NCBI RefSeq assembly: GCF_000424545.1 | Contig: NZ_AUKC01000025.1 | Location: forward strand, 1-59,824 | From: Butyrivibrio sp. NC3005 | GTDB lineage: Bacteria; Bacillota; Clostridia; Lachnospirales; Lachnospiraceae | Direction: 5' to 3' | DNA length: 59,824 nucleotides | Part shown: in pieces, positions 18,741-26,098 of the stretch | Layout of the letters: each line of letters begins with the position of its first letter | How positions within the stretch are numbered: the first letter of the stretch is position 1 | Position numbers and translations under genes: made by a program | Notes under the pieces: model-generated | What the model saw: the letters and a program-made list of their open reading frames with translations, nothing else | The model's database searches: none | Told to the model about the DNA's origin: nothing

Positions 18741-19652
18741 ATGCAAGGAAGAATTATAAAGGGTATCGCAGGTTTTTATTATGTGGATGCTACTGATGGA
18801 AAACTATATGAATGCAGGGCTAAAGGGATTTTTAGGCAGCAGAAGATAAAACCTATGGTGGGCGATATCGTAGAAATTGATATAGTTTCAAGTGATGATG
18901 CTACAGGAAATGTTATATCGATTTTGCCTAGAAAAAATGAATTATTAAGACCTCCGGTTTCTAATATTGATCAGGCACTTATTATTTTTGCAATAGTACA
19001 TCCTAATCCATCCTACAATTTGCTGGATAGATTTTTGATAATGATGAGACAACAAAATCTTCCGGTTTTGATTTGTTTTAATAAACAGGATATAGCAAGC
19101 GAGAAGGAACAGCAGGAACTTCGTGAAACCTATGAAAAATGCGGTTATGAAGTAATGTTCATAAGTGTAGCACAGAATAAGGGAATAGATGAGTTAAAGA
19201 AAAGACTCGAAGGAAAGACAACGGTTTTAGCTGGGCCAAGTGGTGTGGGCAAATCGTCGCTACTAAATCTTCTTCATCCGCAGGCAAATATGGAAACGGG
19301 TGAGTTATCTAAAAAAATACTGCGCGGAAAGAACACTACAAGGCATAGCGAATTGTTCCATCTAAATGGAATTGGAGATAATACATATCTGTGTGATACA
19401 CCTGGATTTACGTCCTTGTATCTTAAAGATGTTACAATCGCGCAGCTTCCTTTGTACTATCCTGAGTTTGAAGATTATGAGCCAAGTTGCCGTTTTGGCG
19501 GCTGTGTACATATTTCAGAACCTGACTGCGGAGTTAAAAATGCAGTAGAAAAAGGTCTGATTTCACATATAAGATATGAGAATTATCAAATGTTATATGA
19601 GGATTTAAAGAGTCAAAAGAAAGTTTATGGCAAAAACAAAAGAGAGTATTAA
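18741..19652 (+). CDS. rsgA: Ribosome small-subunit GTPase RsgA
   Basis: A 303-residue circularly permuted GTPase for late 30S assembly. An N-terminal OB domain precedes the GTPase motifs in the order G4 (FNKQD, near 111-115), G1 (GPSGVGKSS, about 165-173) and G3 (DTPG). A C-terminal zinc knuckle follows (CRFGGCVHISEPDC). This permuted order defines the family. The start follows AATGGAGATTC. Its position after prpC-prkC is the common Firmicutes order. Confidence 0.96.
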   Translation: MQGRIIKGIAGFYYVDATDGKLYECRAKGIFRQQKIKPMVGDIVEIDIVSSDDATGNVISILPRKNELLRPPVSNIDQALIIFAIVHPNPSYNLLDRFLIMMRQQNLPVLICFNKQDIASEKEQQELRETYEKCGYEVMFISVAQNKGIDELKKRLEGKTTVLAGPSGVGKSSLLNLLHPQANMETGELSKKILRGKNTTRHSELFHLNGIGDNTYLCDTPGFTSLYLKDVTIAQLPLYYPEFEDYEPSCRFGGCVHISEPDCGVKNAVEKGLISHIRYENYQMLYEDLKSQKKVYGKNKREY

Positions 19653-19655
19653 TTA

Positions 19656-19695
19656 TTCGGGAAGAATGCGCGATTAGTGCGCATTTCTTCCCGAA
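19656..19695. terminator. Bidirectional terminator between rsgA and the minus-strand kinase
   Basis: TTCGGGAAGAAT (19656-19667) pairs with the complementary ATTTCTTCCCGAA half ending at 19695. The stem encloses a GCGC-rich inner hairpin. The element overlaps the last codons and stop of the minus-strand kinase gene (stop at 19674). Confidence 0.8.
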
Positions 19696-20957
19696 ATTTG
19701 TGTTAAATGTACATAGAAGGTGTTCAAACCGTTTTTGCTCTCAGCAAAGATAGTTCCTTTGTGTTGAGCTATTATTTCCTGAGCAATAGAAAGACCGAGT
19801 CCGTAACTGCCATTAAGAGTTCTGGAAGAATCCATTCTGTAGAAACGTTGAAAAATCTTATGAAGTTCTTCTTTTGGAATAGGATCTCCATAGTCAGAAA
19901 CGCTCATAGTAACCTTGTTGTTTTCTGTTTTGAGGTTAAATAGTATTTTACTCTGAGAAGATGCATATTTACCGGCATTATCTAATAGTATTTCTATTAC
20001 TTCTTTAAGTTTTCCAAAATCGCCTTTTACATGAATATTTTTTTCAATATCAGATTCTAACAAATGACCTCTTTCGAAGAGTTCAACCTCCATAATAAGT
20101 GACTCATCTTCGCATAATTTACTAAAATTAACGTCTACAAAATTTTCTTTTGGAAGTCCTCTGTCAATCCTTGCCAAATCCAAAAGAGAAGTTATAAGGT
20201 ACTTCATTTGGTGAGCTTCAGTTAAGATGTTACTCTTGAATTTTTGAACTTCATATTCCGAAAAGTTCTTGTTTTGTAATAACTCAGCGTTAGTTAGTAT
20301 GACTGTAAGAGGAGTCTTTAACTCGTGAGAAGCATCTGCAATAAACTCTTTTTGCTGCTTCCAGGATTTTTGAACAGGCATAAGCAGCCATACAGATAAT
20401 AAAAGCGCAACAAAGAAGTATATTATAAGAGACAATATAAATAAAGCTATGCATATTCTGGTAGTTTGTTTTTGATAAGCTATATCATAAGAACAGTCAG
20501 TAACAATGTACCAGCAACCATCATCAGAGTATTTATAATAATATGAAAGAGCATATCTTGGGATGACGAATGTGTAATTATTGTTGTCCCATTGAGTGTT
20601 TATGGTATCATAGACTTTTTTTATAAACTTCTCATCATAATATGAGCTTAAAATCTTTTGGATATTTCCATTGTTATCAACAAAAAAAGCTGAATAAATA
20701 TAGTAATCAAAGCTAGAATCATCAGAGAGTATTCCTTCAGGATTATCTGCTATACGCTCCATGCCTGCAAGAAGTGAATCTTGAACAGAGTTGCGGCTAA
20801 ATACATTAAATGTGTAGAGAAGAGCAAAAGTAAGCACAGAAGCAATAGTCATTAATATTATAATAAATCTGAATTGGAGCTTTCTGAGCATGGGATTGCG
20901 ATTTATATATTTGATAGCATTAAAAAAGCGTTTAATAATACTTCTTTTAGTTTTCAT
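19674..20957 (-). CDS. Sensor histidine kinase of an OmpR-type two-component system
   Basis: A 427-residue membrane kinase. Spans at about 29-51 and 167-191 bound a ~115-residue extracytoplasmic sensor domain of no family I recognise. The phosphorylated histidine is H211 in DASHELKTP. The ATP-binding domain has LLDNAGKYA, SVSDYGDPI and GSYGLGLSI. The start is ATG 20957, inside the last codons of the regulator gene and preceded by GGAG. A longer reading to 20984 would lie inside the regulator with no site. The stimulus is unknown. Confidence 0.9.
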   Translation of the reverse strand: MKTKRSIIKRFFNAIKYINRNPMLRKLQFRFIIILMTIASVLTFALLYTFNVFSRNSVQDSLLAGMERIADNPEGILSDDSSFDYYIYSAFFVDNNGNIQKILSSYYDEKFIKKVYDTINTQWDNNNYTFVIPRYALSYYYKYSDDGCWYIVTDCSYDIAYQKQTTRICIALFILSLIIYFFVALLLSVWLLMPVQKSWKQQKEFIADASHELKTPLTVILTNAELLQNKNFSEYEVQKFKSNILTEAHQMKYLITSLLDLARIDRGLPKENFVDVNFSKLCEDESLIMEVELFERGHLLESDIEKNIHVKGDFGKLKEVIEILLDNAGKYASSQSKILFNLKTENNKVTMSVSDYGDPIPKEELHKIFQRFYRMDSSRTLNGSYGLGLSIAQEIIAQHKGTIFAESKNGLNTFYVHLTQISGRNAH

Positions 20958-21624
20958 TCTCGATCTCCAGATGATAACCAACATTTCTCATAGCAACGAT
21001 TTTGGTAGAGCTTCCCAGATTACGAAGTTTTTTTCTAAGAAATGCAATATAAACCTCGACATTGTTCTCTATAGCTTCCGAGTCATAACCCCAAACCTGA
21101 TCCAAAATTCGGGCTTTGGGAATATTGGAAGAACCAGCTTGCATTAAAAGTCTAAGTACATCAAATTCCTTGGAAGATAATCGCAGACTTTCGCCGTTAC
21201 AGCTGACACTTATTCCTGACAAATCAAGATGGAGATCACCGAAAGTAATTTCATTGACTTCTTCTTTCTGCCTACGAAGAAGAGCACGTACACAGGCGAG
21301 AAGTTCAATGGATTCAAATGGCTTTGTCAAATAATAATCAGCTCCAAGATCAAGACCTCTTACTCTGTCATCCAAATCAGCCTTTGCAGTCAGCATTAAA
21401 ACAGGAAGACCAATGTGATTATTTCTTAGTTCCTTAACGATTTGGAATCCGTTCATACCAGGAAGCATAACATCAAGAATTATTAAATCATAAATATCAA
21501 GTTTAGCTTGAGATAGGCCATCTAGTCCATCGTAAACAGCTTCAGCCTGATACCCGTCGCCTTTAAGAAGAGCAACAATAGAATCAGCCAAAAGTCTTTC
21601 ATCTTCAATAACTAATATACGCAT
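20947..21624 (-). CDS. OmpR/PhoB-family response regulator
   Basis: A 225-residue regulator with receiver domain (acidic pocket E7-D8, phosphorylated D51 in ILDVMLPG, K in TKPFE) and a C-terminal winged helix (about 125-222, ending MRNVGYHLE). It overlaps its kinase by 11 bases, so the two are translationally coupled. An ECF S-component gene lies upstream on the same strand but is separated by the terminator at 21716-21745, so it is probably a distinct unit. Confidence 0.93.
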   Translation of the reverse strand: MRILVIEDERLLADSIVALLKGDGYQAEAVYDGLDGLSQAKLDIYDLIILDVMLPGMNGFQIVKELRNNHIGLPVLMLTAKADLDDRVRGLDLGADYYLTKPFESIELLACVRALLRRQKEEVNEITFGDLHLDLSGISVSCNGESLRLSSKEFDVLRLLMQAGSSNIPKARILDQVWGYDSEAIENNVEVYIAFLRKKLRNLGSSTKIVAMRNVGYHLEIENEN

Positions 21625-21715
21625 AGTTTAACCTCTAAAAGTTTTTATTTATATATAATATCGACATTTTTTTACATTGAAAAGATTATCATTTGTAACT
21701 GAAAAAATACTGAAA

Positions 21716-21745
21716 GAAAAAAGTCAGGCATAACGCCTGACTTTC
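21716..21745 (-). terminator. Terminator of the ECF S-component transcript (minus strand)
   Basis: On the minus strand AAAGTCAGGC and GCCTGACTTT form a perfect stem with a 5-base loop followed by a T-tract. A transcript from the ECF gene at 22111-22731 would therefore carry elements A (copy 3) and B (copy 1) in its 3' untranslated region before ending here. Confidence 0.85.
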
Positions 21746-21830
21746 AAGGGAGAATATATATTTTTACAGATTATGAAAAACATCATCTTATTATAGTTTT
21801 TTGTTTTATATAATCTGTTCTGATGTTTGT

Positions 21831-22035
21831 ATATTTCGTCGCAGACACGCTTTCGCTTGATTATAAACGTAATGGTTCGTAATGCGCTAAAAAACAGCGC
21901 ATAAGAATGCGGCATAATTTAAACACTTTTAAATTATGTCGTCTGCCAAAAGCAGATTAAAAGGCATCATTGATGCCTTTTAACCCCAAGAACCAACGTT
22001 TATAAACAGTTCTGCTCATGAAATATTACAAGCCA
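21831..22035 (+). repeat. Interspersed multi-hairpin element B, copy 1
   Basis: Core (21834-22016) matches 29481-29663 on the minus strand and 52084-52264 on the plus strand. Inverted ends TATAAACGT...ACGTTTATA enclose four hairpins: TGCGCT/AGCGCA, CATAATTT/AAATTATG, CTGC/GCAG and AAGGCAT/ATGCCTT. Similarity to copy 2 continues past the core to ACAAGCCA at 22035 and leftwards to about 21808. It lies opposite in orientation to the ECF transcript. The minus-strand reading frame across it is not a gene. Confidence 0.88.
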
Positions 22036-22052
22036 TCAGAACTCATCTTTTC

Positions 22053-22114
22053 TCTTAACGACAAATTTTGGTCTGGTACGGTTCTTGATTTTCCTGATGA
22101 AAACAATAACCTAT
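22053..22114 (-). repeat. Interspersed element A, copy 3 (partial)
   Basis: On the minus strand this begins with ATAGGTTATTG, which supplies the TAG stop of the ECF gene, and runs through the first hairpin and half of the second before similarity stops near 22053. It abuts element B copy 1. The truncated copy shows that A is modular or decays from its distal end. Confidence 0.8.
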
Positions 22115-22731
22115 AGTTTGAAGAAAAGACCTGCTTTTTTCAAAGGAACTCTAAGTGCAAGATAGAGAGCAACTATGATTATTAGTGAAACGACGCTGTT
22201 AAGAATAGTTACTCCAAGGTTTATAGCAAAACTTACCTCTGCAGCTGGCTTTCCGAGAATAAGAATTTTATAAAAATATCTAAGTAAAGGATCTGCCACA
22301 GAATTAAAAATCATTCCAGATAAAGCAGCGATTGTTGTCCAAAATGTTATTTTTTTGGAGTCGTTTATTCTTGTGATTTTGCCAAACTTATGAGCTACTA
22401 TGCCCACAAGAATACCAAGAAGTAATTTAATAATAAAAGTTATAGGTGCTTCTGGCAAATAAGCTGGATTAATCAAGTCACCAATTGTAAGACCAATTGC
22501 GCCGCCAAGTCCGCCATATAAGCTTCCTAGAAGGAGTGCGCCTAATGCTACGAATGCATTCCCCAAGTGAACTGAAACTTGACCGCCTGGAACAGGAATC
22601 GGTATAGAAAGGAAAGTAAACACCACGTATGTAAGAGCTGCAAAGACAGCAGCAAAAGCAATTTTTCTTACTGTTTCGGAATTTTCATGTGTTGCTGCTT
22701 GTTCAAGAGTTGCGTTATTAACCTGTGCCAT
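22111..22731 (-). CDS. ECF transporter S component
   Basis: This 206-residue protein has about six hydrophobic spans and the conserved stretch VSVHLGNAFVALGALLLG followed by a GxxxG-rich loop and GDL. This is typical of substrate-binding S components of energy-coupling-factor vitamin transporters (ECF-ribofla_trS-like group). The substrate cannot be read from sequence. No EcfA/EcfT genes are nearby, so it would share a module encoded elsewhere. The ATG has AAGGAGGC upstream. I see no riboswitch in the leader, only a 6-bp hairpin AGATGT/ACATCT. The stop codon lies in repeat A copy 3. Confidence 0.88.
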   Translation of the reverse strand: MAQVNNATLEQAATHENSETVRKIAFAAVFAALTYVVFTFLSIPIPVPGGQVSVHLGNAFVALGALLLGSLYGGLGGAIGLTIGDLINPAYLPEAPITFIIKLLLGILVGIVAHKFGKITRINDSKKITFWTTIAALSGMIFNSVADPLLRYFYKILILGKPAAEVSFAINLGVTILNSVVSLIIIVALYLALRVPLKKAGLFFKL

Positions 22732-23008
22732 GATAAAGCCTCCTTATAATGTTAATTAAAATTATGTTGAATTATCTTAGATGTATGTTGGACATCTTTG
22801 CTTTGTTGTAACAAGTATAAAATAATCTGGATATATTTATAGTGCCAATATATTTATTTTTTATAATACCAGTTTGCGCAAAATAATAATTCAAGTATGA
22901 TCAAAATATGGTAGAATATAATTTGTTGCTTAATATGGAGTAACCTGCGTTGCTTTAGAAAAAAGCAGGTATTGAGCGATGCTAGAAAACCTTAGGGGGT
23001 TGTAAGTA
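22732..23008. promoter_or_regulatory. Divergent leader region; structured leader before the MBOAT gene
   Basis: The region serves the ECF gene (minus) and the acyltransferase pair (plus). At 22942-22970 ACCTGC and GCAGGT can pair, while GCTTT and AAAGC within the same stretch give a competing hairpin. AGGGGG (22994-22999) is the ribosome-binding site. I tried to match it to c-di-GMP, preQ1 and other common riboswitches and could not. Confidence 0.35.
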
Positions 23009-24406
23009 ATGGTATTTAGTTCTGCCGTTTTTTTGTTTTTATTTTTACCAATTGTTTTTATAATGAATTTTTTTATAAAAAAGGGCACATCAAATCTGTT
23101 TTTGTTACTATCGAGTTTGTTCTTCTATGCATGGGGAGAACCATACCTTGTACTTTTGATGGTGTTTTCAATTGTTATAAATTTTTTGACAGGTCTTTTA
23201 ATTTCGAATTCTGAAGGCAACATTAGAAAAGCTTTCCTTGTAGCGGGAGTTGCTTTGAACCTGGCATTTTTGGGCTATTATAAGTATTCAGGATTTTTTG
23301 TAAGCACTTTAAATGATATTGCAGAAAAAAAGCTGTTTGATGTACCAAATATTGAACTTCCGATAGGTATTTCATTTTTTACATTCCAGGCAATTTCTTA
23401 CATAGCTGATGTATATAGAAATGATACCAGGGCTTCAAAGAATATTGTTAATACTGCGTTATACATTTCTTTTTTTCCTCAGCTTATAGCTGGACCTATT
23501 GTTAAATACAGAGATATCAATAAACAGATTGAGAAAAGAAGTTTATCCTTTGATAAAGTTTCGTCTGGATTCAAGCGATTTATTTATGGTCTTGGAAAAA
23601 AAGTACTGATATCAAATACTCTTGGACTTTGTGTAGATACAATATACTCTTATGACGCATCACTTATTGATACAAAGATGGCGATAATAGGCGCTGTGTG
23701 TTATACATTCCAGATATATTATGATTTTTCAGGATATTCAGATATGGCAATAGGCCTTGGTAAAATGTTCGGTTTTGATATTTTGGAGAACTTTAATTAT
23801 CCATATCTTTCCAAATCTATCACTGAATTTTGGAGAAGATGGCATATATCTCTTGGCTCATGGTTTAGAGAATATGTATATATTCCACTTGGAGGAAATA
23901 GAAAAGGAAAAGGAAGAACATATTTTAATCTTTTTATAGTATTTCTTCTTACAGGTTTATGGCATGGAGCAGATATGTCATTTGTATTGTGGGGAATATA
24001 TCATGGTTTTTTTACTATAATAGAAAGACTTGGATTTAAAAAAATTCTTGCAAAGTCAAAGATTATAGGTTTTATATATACGTTTATTGTTGTAAATTTG
24101 GGATGGGTATTGTTTAGAGCAGATAATACAACTCAAGCTCTAAGGTATTTAAGACGAATGCTGATGCCGTGGAAATACAACAATGTTCAAGTGCCAATGT
24201 GGAAATATTTTGATGAGAAAACTTTTTTTATAGGAATCTGTGCAGTTCTTGGAATGGGTATTTTGAAAAGAACAGTTCCTGAAAAAATCAGTAATAAGTA
24301 CAAAGATTCTGTTCTCGAAGCAGTTTATTGTATAGTAATACTTGGATTGTGTATGGCATCAATTGCAAGTGATACTTACAATCCGTTTATTTATTTCCAA
24401 TTCTAG
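23009..24406 (+). CDS. MBOAT-family O-acyltransferase (AlgI/DltB-like)
   Basis: A 465-residue polytopic membrane protein that passes acyl groups, usually acetyl, across the membrane to an extracellular glycan. Family signatures are FWRRWHISLGSWFREYVY and the catalytic-histidine stretch TGLWHGADMSFVLWG. About ten or more spans are visible. The start follows AGGGGG. It is co-transcribed with the SGNH-type partner 15 bases downstream, the pairing of AlgI with AlgJ/AlgX. The target polymer is unknown. There are no dlt genes beside it, so this is more likely glycan acetylation than D-alanylation. Confidence 0.92.
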   Translation: MVFSSAVFLFLFLPIVFIMNFFIKKGTSNLFLLLSSLFFYAWGEPYLVLLMVFSIVINFLTGLLISNSEGNIRKAFLVAGVALNLAFLGYYKYSGFFVSTLNDIAEKKLFDVPNIELPIGISFFTFQAISYIADVYRNDTRASKNIVNTALYISFFPQLIAGPIVKYRDINKQIEKRSLSFDKVSSGFKRFIYGLGKKVLISNTLGLCVDTIYSYDASLIDTKMAIIGAVCYTFQIYYDFSGYSDMAIGLGKMFGFDILENFNYPYLSKSITEFWRRWHISLGSWFREYVYIPLGGNRKGKGRTYFNLFIVFLLTGLWHGADMSFVLWGIYHGFFTIIERLGFKKILAKSKIIGFIYTFIVVNLGWVLFRADNTTQALRYLRRMLMPWKYNNVQVPMWKYFDEKTFFIGICAVLGMGILKRTVPEKISNKYKDSVLEAVYCIVILGLCMASIASDTYNPFIYFQF

Positions 24407-24421
24407 TCAAGGAGAGAGAAC

Positions 24422-25528
24422 GTGAAAAAGAAAACTGGATCAATTATGATTTTTGCTAGTTTTATAGTGCTTTTAGCTGTTTCTGTTGCATGGCTTTTTT
24501 GTGGAGACAAAATGTCAGAAGAAAGCAATGAGAACAGAAATCTTGCGACTAAGCCTAAGTTATCTATTGATAACTATGATACTTATTCATCAGAGTATAA
24601 TTCGTATTTTAATGATCATATTCCATTTAGAAACGAACTTGTTACTATTAATACTGCGATAGATTTTTATATTTTCAAAAAATCATCAAGCCCATATGTA
24701 ATACCGGGTAAAAATGATTGGTTGTTTTACTCAAAATATGAAGATGGAGACCCTGTTGGATGTTATCAGGGAACAAACCTCTTGACTAACGAAGAACTAA
24801 GGCAGATGACGGATAATTTTATAAAGCAAAGAGATTATCTGCTTAGTCAGGGCAAGGAATTTATCATCTTTATAGCACCTAATAAGGAAAGAATATATTC
24901 GGAATATATGCCTGCAAGGTATGGCGAGGCAGCAGAAGAATACGCAGCATTACAGTTTTATGAATATGCCAGAAAAAATACAGATTTAAGAGTTGTGTAT
25001 CCATATGCAGAGCTGATAAAAGCAAAAAATGAGCTCAAACAGAATATCTGGTATAAAACAGATACACATTGGAATATGATAGGCGGATATGTTGGTGCAG
25101 CTGCACTTTTACATGAGCTGGGAATAAAAATGCCTGATATTGCAAGTGATAAAATAAGGATAGAAGAATCAAATGAATATATGGGCGATTTGGCAAAACT
25201 TCTTAATCTGAATAAGTTCATGGCGCATAAAGACATGGATTTTAGCGTAGTCGGATATAATGGCCACAATATGCAGGCGATTGAAATAGATCCTGATAAT
25301 GTCTTTATTTTTAAGTCAGAACAGGCTGATTGTCGCAAAATTTATATGATTCGTGATTCATTTGCATCAGCTATGGCACCATATATAGCTAGTCAGTTTA
25401 ATGATAGTTACTTTATCCATGTCAGACAATACAATTATCAGAACTTTTTAGAGCAGGATCCCAACATTGTGGTTTATGAAATGGTGGAAAGAAATCTTCG
25501 TAAGTCATTGGGATTTAGAATTAATTAA
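24422..25528 (+). CDS. AlgJ/AlgX-like SGNH (DHHW) acetyltransferase partner
   Basis: A 368-residue protein with an N-terminal membrane anchor (about 8-27) and a large extracellular SGNH-like domain. Recognisable pieces are FNDHIPFR, GKNDWLFY, the catalytic DTHWN motif and RDSFASAM containing the serine. It probably completes acetyl transfer to a surface polysaccharide started by the MBOAT protein. The start is GTG 24422 behind AAGGAGAGAG. A terminator follows. Confidence 0.9.
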   Translation: MKKKTGSIMIFASFIVLLAVSVAWLFCGDKMSEESNENRNLATKPKLSIDNYDTYSSEYNSYFNDHIPFRNELVTINTAIDFYIFKKSSSPYVIPGKNDWLFYSKYEDGDPVGCYQGTNLLTNEELRQMTDNFIKQRDYLLSQGKEFIIFIAPNKERIYSEYMPARYGEAAEEYAALQFYEYARKNTDLRVVYPYAELIKAKNELKQNIWYKTDTHWNMIGGYVGAAALLHELGIKMPDIASDKIRIEESNEYMGDLAKLLNLNKFMAHKDMDFSVVGYNGHNMQAIEIDPDNVFIFKSEQADCRKIYMIRDSFASAMAPYIASQFNDSYFIHVRQYNYQNFLEQDPNIVVYEMVERNLRKSLGFRIN

Positions 25529-25546
25529 CAAAACAATGAGTTATTT

Positions 25547-25583
25547 AAAAGGCTTCAAAAATTAAATTTTTGAGGCCTTTTTA
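25547..25583 (+). terminator. Terminator of the O-acetylation operon
   Basis: AAAAGGCTTCAAAAA (25547-25561) pairs with TTTTTGAGGCCTTTTT (25568-25583), with one G-U pair. It can act in both directions. Confidence 0.88.
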
Positions 25584-25604
25584 GTGTGCAAATTTGTAAT
25601 GCAA

Positions 25605-25766
25605 ACTAGTGTAATGTCTTGTTCTTATTTTGTCTAATGACTTGTATTATTTCTATAATCCTTGTCATCATCAATCGCCGTAGCTTTCTACGACTCAATC
25701 CGATTCCTTGCATATTAAAATAACACTTCATTTTTGGTCTAAAAACGAATGAGACATTACACTAGT
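25605..25766. mobile_element. MITE-like element with perfect 15-bp terminal inverted repeats
   Basis: ACTAGTGTAATGTCT (25605-25619) is exactly inverted at 25752-25766, and the similarity extends to 20 bases with two mismatches. The 162 bp between the outer ends hold no gene, only a short CGTAG/CTACG hairpin. No clear target duplication is seen. It looks like a miniature or internally deleted insertion sequence; the parent family is not recognised with confidence. Confidence 0.65.
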
Positions 25767-26098
25767 CAGGAAACATTATTGCTATAAATAATATTTATGA
25801 TTCTCGCGAAAAAATTCGAAAAAAAGATGAAAATATTTCGCTACAATACTATTATGAAAATTAATTGCAATAAAAAAGAAATTAATTGAGCGATAAATAA
25901 TGATAAATACATGCGCAAATATTAGTAATATGAACTAAAATAGCAGAAAAATGACCTGAATAGCAAAAAATGAGGAGAAAACAGCAAAAAACGAGTGGTA
26001 TTAATGTTAAGTGATTGTTACAATTAATTCGCTCGAGTGATACGAAACGTTTACGGAAGTATTAAGACAAAAGATACCAAAGGAGGTATATAGTTACA
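25767..26098 (+). promoter_or_regulatory. Long AT-rich upstream region of the multi-CBM gene, with direct repeats
   Basis: Three similar boxes, AGCAGAAAAATGA (25942), AGCAAAAAATGAG (25962) and AGCAAAAAACGAG (25983), are spaced 20 and 21 bases apart, about two helical turns each. Nearer the gene, CGAAACGTTTACG (about 26042-26054) is a LacI/cre-like imperfect palindrome. No convincing -35/-10 pair was found. AAAGGAGGTATA is the ribosome-binding site at about 26079-26090. Confidence 0.45.

Noticed and set aside
21724..21915. Reverse-strand 63-residue frame
   Set aside because: It spans the terminator and element B copy 1, has no ribosome-binding site and no protein-like composition.
22732..22800. 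Vitamin riboswitch upstream of the ECF S component
   Set aside because: The leader is short and shows only a 6-bp hairpin; no FMN, TPP or cobalamin core is seen.
22921..23008. Riboswitch (c-di-GMP, preQ1 or similar) before the MBOAT gene
   Set aside because: Conserved core nucleotides of these classes could not be matched; only simple competing hairpins are visible.
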